64,000 nucleotides of DNA from Maratus speciosus (GCA_963932465.1 OZ010786.1:268926411-268990410), one strand, 5' to 3'. Numbered from the stretch's first letter, positions 12,946 to 24,642 are shown. Translations and numbers: made by a program. Notes: a model not told the origin generated them from the sequence alone.

Positions 12946-13809
12946 GATTTTGAATCCGTGAGAAAATATCCTAAAACAACAGAGTTTTATTTACAGAAAC
13001 AAAAGAAAGGTTTTTTTTATAACAACATTTAAATGTTGTAAAAAACAATTTTACTAAGAGAAATAAATAAAAAAAGGAGGGGGGGGGGGTATTTAGTTCA
13101 GGGTGTCTACAGAATCTGGAAATCGGGGAATCATGGAAAAATCAGGGAGGTTTATCACTCTGGAAAAATCACGGAAATGTCGGGGAACTTTGTAAAGATA
13201 CTGGAAAATCAGGGAAATTTGTCTATATTGTGAAAATATTTGCATTTTCACCTTGCTAACGAGACTGATTTGTCTATTTTATGTACCATAATTTTTCACA
13301 TGCTGATTAATCTTTCTCAATATTTGTTAAAAAATGCGCATGTTTTTTATATTTAACGTAAATTAAGGTGATCAGATGTCCTGATTTTCTGTACATAGCA
13401 CTTATATTGAAGGCAATTTACACATTTTAAAAAAATTATAAGTCTTAGAATTGAATATTTTTTCCGAAAATGAAACTTTCTGGTCACCCTATATCCATTG
13501 GCTTCTATATGATGTTGGACTAATGAAGTTGGACGCTATGAAGTTAGTTGAGTTCGGATTTATAAAACTGTCAACCAATACTTAATGAATATTAGTCAAT
13601 TTTTATATTTTTCTCCCAAATGAGATATTAGCAAGCTGGATAAGTGTGTTATACGAGGAATCGGCATACAAGAAAAAATACCGTATACATACGGTATTTT
13701 CTTAATACGGTGTTGTTAATAATGGAAATCAGGGAAGTCTGATAAAAATAGTCAGGGAAATCATGGAAAAATCAGGAAACTTTTTTTTAGAATTTCTGTA
13801 GACACCCTG
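12946..13809. mobile_element. Repeat copy B with complete CAGGGTGTCTACAGAA termini
   Basis: The first ~150 bp and the next ~590 bp match copy A. The inner element runs from 13099 (CAGGGTGTCTACAGAA) to 13809 (TTCTGTAGACACCCTG), a 16-bp perfect terminal inverted repeat, about 711 bp long and non-coding. The ends carry repeated 'ATCAGGGAAA'-type units. CAGGG termini suggest a hAT-like DNA transposon derivative, but I could not find a convincing 8-bp target duplication, so the superfamily is inferred. Confidence 0.7.
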
Positions 13810-15637
13810 TAAGTTTGATTTTATTTTTTTTTTAAATGTACACATCTGACTGTAAGCTTAAATCTTATAAATAAAGAAATTGTATATAGAATAATTTTGA
13901 ATAGAACCAGGCTATTATTGATACTAGTTGGCATAGCAACCCGCTGTGTTGCATTTAAATTGCATGAGATCTTACGATTTTTTTATTTGAAGTGTAAATC
14001 TAGTTTTATTACAATTTAGATAAAACTATAACATTAATTTGATTGAATACTGAATTTCAAATAATAAATAATATAATAAAGTAGGTTAAAAGTTTATTAA
14101 ATTAAAATGCACCTTTTCAAAATTCATTTGTAAAAATCATTGCGTTCTTTTAAGATTTGACTTTTCATTTCGAAACTGCTGAAACTCACATGAAATCATT
14201 TTGACGAAATTGGATAAAAATGACGTCATTTGGCGAACCTAGAAGAAACATTTCAGATTTATGAATTAAAATAAATTGACCATTTTCTTTCTTAGTCATT
14301 CTGAATATATAGTGGCTTTGTGAAAAATTTTAAGCTCGCCGTGTTTAAGAAAAAGTTATTTAAAAATCTGTGTTCCTTCTTTAAATGTATTTACTCTAAT
14401 CCCCATTTTTATTTATTTATCTTTTCACTTATTTCAAGAAAAAATGTTTAACTTTCTCTCTCTTTTTTTTCTTTTTATTTTGGTTATAGCTTTTTAAAAA
14501 TTCTAACACTATTTTTTAAAGTGCTTAAGATTCCTAATACGTAAAATGATATGCAGTTTTCAAACAAATTATATTTGGAAACACATCCTTCCTCATATTC
14601 GACAGCGAAATTTTTGCTATTACATATATGTTTTTGTTTTAAATTTATTTATTCATTTTATGTAAAATGGCAACATAAAGGTATAATTACTGTTTTCCAA
14701 TTATTTTTCCTTTACTTTCTACTGAAACAGAATACTTCAGTTGCCACGGTTAGAAAATTGGTATTAAAAACTATAAAAAAATTAATATCTCAGAAATAAA
14801 TTGAGATAGAGCTTTCAAACAAATTGCATTTAAAAGTACATTTTTTTCTGCATACGAAGGTGTAAAAGTTAAAAATTTGGAATGTTTAAAAGTTTAAAAA
14901 TTTGCAGTAGTGAAAATTGCAAAACGGAAATTTCATTTCAAATTTCTAAGTGTTGCCATTCGCAGAATGACGTATGCGTTACGCACAGATATGTTTGTCC
15001 TTTATAATATAGATACAAAAGGTGTGTGTGTGTGTGGGGGGGGGGGAACATGCTATGTACAAATACTTTAAGGAAAAACTGCTGAAAATAAGTAAAGTTT
15101 GTCTAACATTTGTATATTTTAGTTCATAGTCTCAGAATTTTTAATCTGAAGTAAAATTTATATTTATAACAATTCTTGTCATTTTAAGGTTTATAAACTT
15201 ATTTAGATTCATTTTTTTTCCTATTTTGAAGTAGATTCTTTTAATTTCTATTTTCCCATATTCTATCTAAATTTTAACAAGATACTTGATCATAAAATTA
15301 ATAGCCTCTGTAAAACGTTCACTATAGAAACTAATAGCTTAAAAATTTAAAGTTTTAAATACAAATAACTTCTTTTGTTCTTAAAAGGACTGTGAGCAAA
15401 AATAACTGATGTGATAAATAATGAAATTGGTATGATGTTTCTCCTATACTATGATTAAACTTAATAATTTGTGTTCATTTTAGAGCTAAAATTGCGTGAA
15501 ATGTTCTTTTAATTGGACTTTGTAAGTGAAATTCACAGCAGGCATTTTCTACCCTGTACTTCCTAAAGGAAGAAATTAACCTTTTGGGAAACAATTTCAT
15601 TTTGTGAATTCATGCAAAATTGCAAAGGAAACATTGG
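13810..15637. other. Unassigned DNA with internal duplication and a microsatellite
   Basis: No gene seen. 14548-14600 and 14803-14860 are related ('CAAACAAATT.CATTT..'), about 255 bp apart. Both also resemble 51950-52060 inside the Helitron at 48-53 kb, so this is probably a fragment of the same repeat family. A GT run followed by a G-tract lies at about 15019-15052. Confidence 0.4.
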
Positions 15638-15738
15638 GAATATATTGGGGTTGGCACGGTTTAATCCAGTTTTTTTTTTTTTTTTTTTTGTCACAAAATC
15701 GTTTGATTTTTATAAAACAAATGTAAATTTTAAACAAA

Positions 15739-16463
15739 AATTGTAATTTAATAGATTACAACGACCATTTGGAATTTATTTCGTCCACCAAATTCCGTTG
15801 TATCCTCTTCAACAACAGATCACAAAGATCAAACTTCAGCCGACCAAAACCTTCATCGATGATAAACTCTCCAAGTCTCGTTTCGAGGAGAAAAACAGTT
15901 TACAAATCGAAAGCAGTTCCACCGAATTATCCGTAGATTGCGGCAAATTACCTACGTTGAGCTCAATTTTTTCCGTTTAGAATCGACCGATTGTAAAACG
16001 CTGTGGCTAGTGGATTGGAGCCCCTCGAGACATGGCTTTTTACTATCAATCGATTAAACATTAGATTGTTTCCTTTTTCGCGTTTCTTTTATTCTGTAAT
16101 CGATTTCCATGGGCTACATAATCAGTTGAAGACCTCGGTTTCCATGGGCTACATAATCAGTTGAAGACCTCGATTTCCAAGGGCTACATAATGAGTTGAA
16201 GACCTCGATTTTTGCTTTTCAAGACTATTTTCATTTCGACGTCGCTCTTTAGCCTTGGATTTTTCCATATCTGATAATTTGCGCCTACCCATTTTGTTAC
16301 TTTTTCAATTTTTAACGATTTTATCCCTTTCTATTACCTATTCAAATAAAAATTCTTCTAAAAGTAAAGATCATCGTTGAATTTCATTAAAAAAAATAAA
16401 ATGCGAGCATCATTTGGCCCTATCCTCGACCGAAAACAACCATCATTTCCAGATGGTTAATAA
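15739..16463 (-). repeat. Inserted 'AACCATTTGG' repeat, copy E1
   Basis: This interrupts the host hAT copy and is an inverted homologue of 50932-51716. On the minus strand a start codon at 16292 opens a basic peptide (MGRRKLSDMEKSKAKERRRN) also present, with changes, in E2. A 60-codon frame on the other strand (15798-15980) also has a counterpart in E2. The ends are ATTAACCAT and a tail related to TCTATTAAATTACAATT. No clear target duplication was found, so the class is unknown. Confidence 0.7.
16104..16208 (+). repeat. Three tandem 35-bp units
   Basis: Units start at 16104, 16139 and 16174, each of the form TTTCCATGGGCTACATAATC followed by AGTTGAAGACCTCG and G or A, with one or two substitutions. 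The array sits inside repeat E1. E2 has a shorter, differently arranged equivalent near 51230-51360. Confidence 0.9.
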
Positions 16464-16750
16464 CATTTTCTCTTTTTTGTGATTTAAGTGTTTTAAATTA
16501 TTGATAGAAGTAATTTCTACTTTTAACACTTAACTTCATTTCAGCTGTCAAAATGAGACACATTGAGTCTAGGTTATGTTTCTATGCATGTAGATTGAAA
16601 ATTAGCATATCTGGTACACTGAAGATTTTTCTTAAAACATGTGAAAATAGAAAAGATAAAATATAATAAATAATATTCAATATTTTGCATAAAATATTTT
16701 CATTTAAAAGAGGCAGATTATATATAGCAGTTAATATCAAAATACAATCT

Positions 16751-16958
16751 TTAACCCCTTCAGGACGAGCGTCTTTTACAGAATTTTTAATCTTTAATCA
16801 CTGTTTTTTAAAAACAGAAATTTTTGCCTAATTGAATTGGGAAAATGCTCAGATTAAATAGGGCAAAATTTACAATAAAAATTTACTGGTGAGAATAATC
16901 CCAGATTCTGAGCACCTTACGCAGCACGAATACCGGTCGCTCGTCCCCAAGGGGTTAA
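16751..16958. mobile_element. piggyBac-type MITE 1 (TTAA target)
   Basis: A 200-bp element (16755-16954) starts CCCCTTCAGGACGAGCG and ends CGCTCGTCCCCAAGGGG, flanked on both sides by TTAA. TTAA duplication with CCC..GGG ends is the piggyBac signature. It is non-coding and nested in the hAT copy at 15646-18885. A second, diverged member is at 60127-60332. Confidence 0.88.
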
Positions 16959-17362
16959 GTTGGTACAGAAAATTTTCTGGATTGTGGGGGAGAAGAATTA
17001 AGAATTCCTTAAAGAATTTAAAAGAGTAACTTAAAATATGAAGTTGAATAACACAGCTTGCAACAATTGAGTGCTAGTTATAGCATTTCAATAATACCAA
17101 TCAATCTTTTCTGCTACTTGCTGAATCTAATGGTAAAAAATGTTGACTTGCACACTTGATCACTCAGAAAACAAAATAACCAGAAGTATTTGGATATAAA
17201 ATAATAATAATAACCACAGAATAATATGTTATATTCATGAAATTGCATCAATTATTTATTGATTATTATATTATTAATCAAAATATTCTTCATATGATTT
17301 TCAAGCTGTCAATGTTTCAATGTTTAGAGCAGCTTATTCTTTAAACATAAGACATAGCTGTT

Positions 17363-18574
17363 ACTAATAGCAGGGACCCGGAGCTGGAGCTGGAGCCCGG
17401 AGCCGGAGCGCTCTGGAGCTGTGTTTTTCCTGGAGCTGGAGCTCTAAATTTTCCCCAGCTCCAGGGCCCCTTTAGTTTTTAATATTCTTTTAAATCTTTT
17501 TTTTTTTTTTTTTTTTCAGTCTTTTAAATTTCTAGGCTTAAAATATTTTAATTACAGTAGAAGATCTTTATAACGCGATTCTATATAATGCAATTCTCCA
17601 TATAACGCACAACTTCTCAGATGTAAACAATGAATTTTGCAGGTAAGAAGCACCTGAAATACCACATCGTAAAAATTGCTACTCTCTAGAAAACTACATT
17701 TGATACATTAATTCAACTTTATCTCCTTAATTCAAAACTTTTTAATGAAAAAAAAATTGCTATTATTACGATAAATATTATATTTTTGGAAATGAGTAAT
17801 ATAATGAATGATTGGGTCCAGGTATAGTTGGACCATGTTTATAAAATAAACAATATAAAATGATCATATAATGCAAAAATTTATAATTTGGATAATTCCT
17901 GGTGACAAGAAGTGCAGTATAAAGATACTCTAATGTATTTTGGTATGTTTCAGATTTATATGGTCGTGTTTTAAGGTAAATTTAATGATGTGTGAAATGT
18001 GATCCATATAATGCAAAATTCTATATAACGCACAACCTTGCGTTTTTAGGTTTGCGTTATAAAGATCTTCTACTGTACATCATTATTCAGTATTTTAATT
18101 ATATCATTTTTTGGGTTTTTATTATTATTATTAGTACCTAGGAAACCTTCTCGAAACATGGTAACACTACTTTACTTCTACTTTCTACTTGAACTAAGTG
18201 ACAACACTATTCGAAAACAAATATGGCCGCCTGTTGTTTGCATGTGTAGTTGTACAATTTTGGCTGTTTGAAAAGTGTAGAAGAAATTTAAGATTTTTAT
18301 GTTTAAAATTCCACCAAACTTTCTATTTTAAAAGCAAAAGCTAAAAGATGTCATACTTTCTGAACAAGCATTTGAAGTTTGATGAGAAGAAAAATGCATT
18401 TTGTCAGATCTTTAATGAAGGTAGAAAGTATTTGTGAGCAAAAAATTAAACATGTAAATTAAAATCTGCAACTCAAAAGCGCGAAGTCGGAGCCGGAGCT
18501 GGAGCCACAGTATTTTCTCTAGGAGCGGAGCTGGAGCATCAAAAATTGTTTGGCTCCGGGTCACTGACTAATAG
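17363..18574. mobile_element. hAT-type element with GGAGC hexamer arrays, nested
   Basis: The body is 17371-18566 between 8-bp duplications ACTAATAG (17363-17370 and 18567-18574). The ends are CAGGGACCCGGAGC and, reverse-complemented, CAGTGACCCGGAGC. Both subterminal regions consist of repeated GGAGCT/GGAGCC units. There is no transposase. The flanking host sequence is itself repeated (about 45 bp ending GCTGTTACTAAT on both sides), so insertion occurred at the junction of a small tandem duplication. Confidence 0.9.
17553..18077. mobile_element. TA-target MITE, third nesting level
   Basis: The body is 17555-18075, starting CAGTAGAAGATCTTTATAAC and ending with the matching inverted repeat (..AAAGATCTTCTACTG), flanked by TA. 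Internal 'ATATAACGCA' units recur. This fits a Tc1/mariner or pogo-type derivative. It sits within the hAT at 17371-18566, which itself sits within the hAT at 15646-18885. Confidence 0.88.
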
Positions 18575-18893
18575 AGCAGCTTCTTTAAACATAAGACATA
18601 GCTGTTACTAATAATGTTTAAATTAGAAATGTTTTCAATTTTTTACATAATTGACTTTAACTATTTAATTTGAGTATTTCCAAATGAAGTTATATTACTT
18701 ATATAATATCCAACAATGTTTATTTTATCAACAAATATGTATCTGTATACAATAAGAAATGATATTTAAAAAAAACCTTGTTTCAACAAAAAAAAAAAAA
18801 AAAAAAACCTGGTTTAAATCAAATAAACTGGCGTTTTTGGGGTTAAAAAAAAAAAGAAGAAAAACTTTGTTTTTTGCTAACCCTGGAATATAT

Positions 18894-19749
18894 ATGAGGT
18901 AGGGGTGGATAGCCGAGAAATATACTACTTAGATCTATTCAGACCTTTGAGTTTCTTTCTCTTCATGCACTGTAGAACTGTCAGATCAAAAATTAGCTTA
19001 TGCACATTTTAAAATCATGTAATGAAGTAGAAAAAAAATGTTTAAAATGAGAAATAAAGTTCTCTCTTGAATAGCATATTTTGGCCCATCCATATCTAAG
19101 CACTTTTAGATAGTTTAAATGCAGTGAAGATGGTGCGGCAAAGGTGTACAGAAGTATTTAACATGAGGAGAAAAACATTCCCTATGAGAGAAGAAGAAAA
19201 TCTGGCATCAAAATGAGAAGTAATAATGATTATCAACAATTACGACGTAGGACACTATCTGTTGTGTGTAAATATCTGTTAAAATTAGGTTAAATTATGG
19301 GAATTTGTCATCACTGTGTAGCCTGAAATATTCTTCACCTTTTTACCTTCAAGCCACTTTCATGCCTGCATGAAAAAATATTATTACAATATCTCTTGGG
19401 CCAGCACTAAACCTTTAAAATGTTTGATATATCATAATACAACATGCTGTTTTTCAAATTATTTTTATTGCATTTAATTTCACTGAATGGGAGTGAGTTC
19501 TGGGTTTTGTATCCCAGTGTTAAAAAAAGAAGTGGGGAGGGGGAGGAGGTTATTAGATTTAAAGGTTTCATTAAAAGTTGTGTCCTGTAAACTATGATTT
19601 TATTCCACTGGCCCAATTACATTAACATGTGTATTCTTAAGAATATGTGCCAAGTATAAAAAAAATGTACAAACTCTCTTAACATATTTTGAGCATGCTG
19701 AAAAATGTTCCATTATGTAGGTGTGTTACATATATTTCTTTTATTTTAG
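18894..19749 (+). other. Intronic DNA upstream of the first visible exon
   Basis: No element or coding exon recognised. The stretch ends in a pyrimidine-rich tract and TTTTATTTTAG, a good splice acceptor for the exon at 19750. Earlier exons of this gene must lie upstream but could not be identified in this window. Confidence 0.4.
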
Positions 19750-19815
19750 CTCAAACTCCTGTAGCTACAGCACCATCAATATCTCCTGCAGAACCAATTG
19801 TGGTTGCTCCTACTG
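19750..19815 (+). CDS. Internal exon A of an unidentified Thr/Pro/Ser-rich protein
   Basis: A 66-nt exon with acceptor TTTTATTTTAG before it and donor GTAAGT after it. In the open frame it reads (x)CT then QTPVATAPSISPAEPIVVAP and T, with G left over for the next exon. It begins and ends in phase 1, so it could be skipped without shifting the frame. The composition (Pro, Thr, Ser, Ala) is that of a disordered tail, with no catalytic or membrane motif. Exon B lies 86 bp downstream and joins in frame. The coherent splice sites and continuing frame across exon B and the terminal exon are the main support. Identity is not established. Confidence 0.7.
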
Positions 19816-19901
19816 GTAAGTTTACAAGCACATTTTTTTTTAGTCATTTAATATATAATGAGAAATGTATAAGTGATGTAATGCTTTCACTTATATGTTA
19901 G

Positions 19902-20066
19902 CAAATACAGATAATGTTGACGCTGCATTGAATAATACCTCAAATGTTCAACCACTGACAACTACAATCAGCCTGCCTGGAATGCCTGTGATAACTGTAT
20001 GCACTACTATACCTACTGATACACTTGCCAATTTATCAATTACATCAGCTCCAGTCAGTGTATCTG
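19902..20066 (+). CDS. Internal exon B of the same gene
   Basis: A 165-nt exon between acceptor TTATATGTTAG and donor GTTAGT, phase 1 at both ends. Joined to exon A it gives (A)NTDNVDAALNNTSNVQPL, then TTTISLPGMPVITVCTT, then IPTDTLANLSITSAPVSVS. The repeated hydrophobic-proline pattern (SLPGMPVITV) recalls the Pro-rich C-terminal tails of GRASP/GORASP Golgi-stacking proteins. This is a resemblance from memory only, and other Thr/Pro-rich tails would fit. The PDZ-like GRASP domains that would settle it are not in the window. The downstream intron runs about 11.9 kb to the terminal exon and contains several transposons. Confidence 0.75.
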
Positions 20067-21067
20067 GTTAGTATAAGGTCTTTGCTAATTTAAAATGAAT
20101 CCAAGGTTTGTACAACGCTTAAATTTGCATGAATGCATGGACTGCAGAAAATAATTTACGAGCCTTGAATTAGTATTTTTAGGCAGTCTATTTCTACACT
20201 TGCTTTTGTTGTAAATTTTCTTATGCAGCATGATTTGTTTCTTAGTATTAAATTAAATTGTAAAATTATTTTAAATTGTATTACATAAATAACTTTGTTT
20301 AAATACGTATGATAAAAAACCTAGACTGTATTTGGATGTAAAACCATTCTTACTGCAAACAAAGTATTATATTTTGACATCTAAAAATCTTACTATAAAT
20401 AAACTATTAACCAGAATACAATTTGCTGCAATAAGATAAATGCTGGATTAAAAAAAAAAAAAATGAAAATAAAAAAGTTTGACATTTTGGCATCTTGTGT
20501 TTTTTATTTTCTTTCATTGTCATAGGTTGAACAATGTGAAATTATGCACTTATTGTATTTCTCTTCTGTTGGATTTTGTTTTTCAGCTGGGGAAAAAAAA
20601 AAAAAAAATCTTTCATTTCCTATCCATTTTAAAAATTTTGATTTTTAACTCTTTAGTGTCTGTCATTAGATTTTCATATCCTACAAGGTGTCTCAAAAAG
20701 TTGAAACATGCTAATTTTTAAACCTGTTGGAAACCATTAGGCTGTGTAAATTGCAAAAATGTTTGATAGTATGAGATTGTATTAATAAAATACTCTTAAC
20801 ATTAATTTTCAAAAAATTGCACTTTAAGTTTTTATATTACTTTTCTAGACAAAGTTGGTCAGTTAGAAATCTTTTCCTTTTGTTGAATCAAGATCATTAC
20901 AAAAAACTGCATATCTGTATCTTTAAAACTGAATGAGTAATACTTAATTAAAAATTTATCATTGTGAATAGGGAACATGCATCAAATTTAAGATGTAAAT
21001 CTGTGAGATATTGTACAGAAAAGAAAACACGGACGATAACATATGAGCGATTGCCCATAAACAAAAG
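20067..21067 (+). other. Intronic DNA after exon B
   Basis: AT-rich, with an A-run at about 20450-20463. No further exon with convincing borders. The next feature is the hAT copy at 21076. Confidence 0.4.
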
Positions 21068-22156
21068 ATTCTTACCAGGGTTGGCACGGTTTAAACCAAG
21101 TGGTTTTAACCATGATTTAAACCATGGTTTAAACCAGTTGGTTTTTTTGTCAAAAAAACAATTTGGTTTTTTTATAAAAAAATGTATTATATTTTCTTTT
21201 TTTTTTTTTTTGTAATTGTTTTAAATTATAGATAGAAGTAATTTTTACTTTTAACACTTCATCTCAGCAGTCAACATGAGGCATAATGAGCCTAGGTCAT
21301 GTTTCTATGCATGTAGAATGAAAATTAGCATGTGCTTTTGAACAGATATGGTCCCTAAAGATTTTTCTTAAAACATGTGAAATTGGAAAAGGTAAAATAG
21401 ATAAATAATATTCAGTATTTAGCATAAAATATTTTCCTTTAAAAAATGCAGATTATTTACAGCAGTTAATAACAAAATACAATGATCTTTAAGATTTTGA
21501 TTAAGTTGTAAAAGAAAATTTTCTGGATTGGGATTGGGGAAGATTATCCTTAAAGAATTTAAAAGTGTAAGTTAAGATATCAAATTGAATAACACAGCTT
21601 GCAAAAATTGAGTGCTAGTTATAGCACTTCAATAATACCAATCAATCTTTTCTGTTAGTTGCTGAATCTAATGGCCAAAAATGTTGACTTGGACACTTGG
21701 AGTTATCACTCCGAAAACAAAATAACCGTCAGAAGTATTTGGATATTACAAAAGGAATAATAATAACAACCACAGAATAATATATTATATTCATGAAACT
21801 GCATCAAATGTTATTGATTGAGTATTATATTATTAATCAAAGCATTCTTCATACGATTTTCAATGTTTCACTGTGTAGAGCAGTTTACTTTGAACATAAG
21901 ACATAGCTGTTACTAATAATGTTTAAATTAGAAATGATTTAAATTTTCTATATAATTGACTGTAATTATTTAATTTAAATATTTTCAAAAGTTATATTAC
22001 TTATATAATATCCAAAAATGTTTATTTTATCAACAGATATGCATCTGTATGCAATAGGAAATTATATTTGTAAAAAAACCCGGTTTAAACCAAAAAAACC
22101 GGTTGTTTTGGTTTTTTACAAAAAAAACCCGGTTTTTTTCCAACCCTGATTCTTAC
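21068..22156. mobile_element. hAT-type non-autonomous element (GGTTTAAACC family, copy 2)
   Basis: The body is 21076-22148 (1073 bp) between perfect 8-bp duplications ATTCTTAC. The ends are CAGGGTTGG and CCAACCCTG. Just inside the left end GGTTTAAACC-like palindromes are repeated several times, and inside the right end CCGGTTTAAACC and AACCCGG recur. There is no transposase. This is the clean reference for the interrupted copy at 15646-18885. Confidence 0.93.
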
Positions 22157-23177
22157 TACACTTGCTACAGTATTAGTGGTGAAGAACTCCAAAACATATA
22201 CAGAAACATCTGAAGAGCTCATTTGCATAATTTGAGATGAAAGAAACTCTTTGAGAATGCTGTGTGAATTTCTTTTTCTGAATTATGCTTCAAGGACTCA
22301 AAATTACACTGGTCTCTTTACATGATCTCTACCTATTTGTTTTATTTAGATGCATTTTTAGAGCCCTTTTTCATACTTTAAAAAATATTTTGGATCTAAA
22401 GAATGCCGTTGTCAATTTGTGAATGGTCTCTTCTTTTTACTAATGAAATAGCATTGTAAATGTTATCAGTAATTGATATAAGTAAATTTTTCCTGATAAT
22501 TCAGTGATTTTAAATATACAGATATTCATTTTTAGGTGTGTTCGTAATTTTATAAATAAGTAGCACCTATAGTCGACGTTCAGTCCGTCTGTCCGCATAT
22601 AACAGAGCAAAAACAACCCAATCAAATCGTGTGAAATGTTAAATATATAATTATTGCAAATTTTGTCAAGTCATTTCAAATTTTTGAAAATCGGATGTAC
22701 AGTTTAATTACAGGGGCAGTCAGAAGTTTTCTGTTACATTACGGCCAATGGGAAAAATTATTTAAGTGCGTTTTAATGATGTTGCAGCCTTTCGAACAGA
22801 ATGAAATTGATATGCACTTATGAAGCGTACTGAAATATACGTTCAGTACAATAGGCAGTGCAAAAAAATATTTACAGATATGCACTTATGAAGCGTACTG
22901 AAATATACGTTCAGTACAATAGGCAGGGCAAAAAAATATTTACAAAACTAGCTATAGTAAGAATGCACCTCATTTGCTATGTTTGACGTGCAATTTCCAA
23001 CTTGTTTATAATGATGTTACTGGAGCAAAATAATTTTTTTTTTGACTAGACCATTTTTGTCAAGGGTATATAAAAATTACGGTGTATGATATGTAATGAT
23101 TTGAAACACCATCATTCAATTTTTGATGTGCTCTCTCGGATTATGAACATATTTTATTTTTACTTAGACATTTATTT
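22157..23177. other. Intronic DNA with a 68-bp duplication
   Basis: 22700-22800 is related to a motif repeated at 57.0-57.5 kb ('ACAGGG..C..AAAGAATTT'). Apart from the tandem unit listed separately, no element boundary or gene was seen. Confidence 0.4.
22809..22944 (+). repeat. Two tandem 68-bp units
   Basis: GATATGCACTTATGAAGCG starts at 22809 and again at 22877, and the units differ at about two positions. Each unit contains the dyad GTACTGAA..TTCAGTAC, so each copy could form a hairpin. Confidence 0.9.
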
Positions 23178-23443
23178 CCTTATTTGTAACGCCCCACCAG
23201 TGGCCGAGAGGTTCTGCTCTCGAAGCTGGTAGATGGGAGGTGCTGGGTTCGATCCCAATCGCGCCCGTCGGCCTAATCGTTCGGAGTTTTCGTGGTTTTC
23301 TTCGAGCCGTGGATCTTCCATGCGTTAATACGGATTAGGTTCCCTTAGAAAGACCCCCACGGAGGGCACTCCCCCCAGGCCTATATCCCTCGTGTAGATA
23401 ATTGGCCGTCAAAAGTCAACCCAACCCAACCCTTATTTGTAAC
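23178..23443 (+). mobile_element. tRNA-derived SINE
   Basis: The body is 23191-23432. It starts with a tRNA-like region with an A-box-like TGGCCGAGAGG (about 23202) and a B-box GGTTCGATCCC (about 23247), i.e. an internal RNA polymerase III promoter. A non-tRNA body follows and the tail is a repeat of CAACC. A 13-bp duplication CCTTATTTGTAAC flanks it (23178-23190 and 23431-23443), as expected from LINE-driven retroposition. The 'TGGCCGAGAGG' type points to a Leu/Ser-class tRNA ancestor. It lies in the gene's last long intron, in sense orientation. Confidence 0.9.
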
Positions 23444-24555
23444 CAGAAAGTAATTCAACCCATAATTTTGCTAAGTTAACTGATGTTGCATTGTTATGTA
23501 TTGAATTTTTACGTGTTACAATCTGTATGGTTACTCTTACAATCGATTGAAGACAAAAATTATTTTACTTTCATTGAAATTTATTTGGATGGCTTCTTCC
23601 TGATAAATTTCAATAAAAGTAAGATAATTTTTTCTTCCAGTCTGTACTATCCATCCATTATAAGAGAAACCATAGAGATTGCACCATGTAAAATTCAATA
23701 TGTAATGATGCAGCATCGTTTAATTAACCAAAATTATGTGTTGAATACTTCGTTATGAATATGGAACTAAACACCCAAGTAAAGAATAAAATAAAATGAT
23801 GTACGTAGTCTGAGAGAGTACACGAAAAATTGAATGAGGGCGTTTCATATCATTACATCATAGATTGTGCAACTGTAGATCATTCTTATTTGTTTTGATA
23901 ATGGCGGCAATGAAACATGTAAACAGTTTATTAAAACCTTTTTTACTGTTTTTATTGTTTTTTACACATTTTAGCAACTTAATGAATTATATCATTACTG
24001 GGTTTTATAATTTGTTATGTATGGCCATTATAATGTTTAACCAAATAATATCAAAAAAATGTAGTATATTTCTATAGGATGTTTTAAACAATCTCGATGA
24101 TGTTTGAAGTGTCATTTCAATCTACTCCTAACCTGCTGAATTAAACATAAGAATTATGTATGATCATCAAAGAATGGTGGCAAAAATTAGAAGATGAGCA
24201 AACTTCTTTTGAGTAGTGTTCCCTTTAATAGGAATCATTTCTAGAAATAGATTAACTCCTAATGGTTCCGAAGTTTTTCTAGACTAGATCTAAGCTAATT
24301 ACCGAGGTCTACTCAGTTCATTGGTTAGCATGTTGGTTGCAAAATGAAGACTTTGGTCCGATATTCATGGATTCAAAACTAGAATGGTATGTGCATGGTG
24401 ACTGTTACTTGTCTTGTATGAAAATAATAATTGGGTCATTTTCCCTTCAAAAGTCTTCCCTGAAAGGAACAAAATCCCACCCTTTCCTTATCCCAAGATA
24501 GTTGACATACAAAGAAAAATTAGGTACTAAAGATTTTGATATCAAATATAAAATA
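23444..24555 (+). other. Intronic DNA, no recognised feature
   Basis: AT-rich. Open frames of 70-90 codons at 23483-23758 and 23865-24077 are composed of AT-driven residues without domain signatures. I do not regard them as genes. Confidence 0.4.
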
Positions 24556-24642
24556 CAGTCAGTACTGGATATATGGTCACCCGCTTATAAGGTCACCTTG
24601 CTTATAAATAGTGTTCCCGTTATGCGTTTTACTAAGGGCGCC

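Larger units (their letters stand above)
15638..18893. mobile_element. Composite hAT-type element (GGTTTAAACC family, copy 1) with target duplication
   Basis: The body is 15646-18885, flanked by identical 8-bp duplications GAATATAT at 15638-15645 and 18886-18893. Eight bp is diagnostic of hAT transposition. The left end is slightly mutated (TGGGGTTGGCACGG for CAGGGTTGGCACGG) and the right end is CTAACCCTG. The sequence aligns in segments with the uninterrupted copy at 21076-22148. Extra material here comes from insertions at 15739-16463, 16755-16954 and 17371-18566. No transposase is encoded. Confidence 0.88.

Noticed and set aside
23191..23265. Functional tRNA gene
   Set aside because: Box A and box B are present but the acceptor stem does not pair, and the unit continues into a SINE body with a tail and target duplication.
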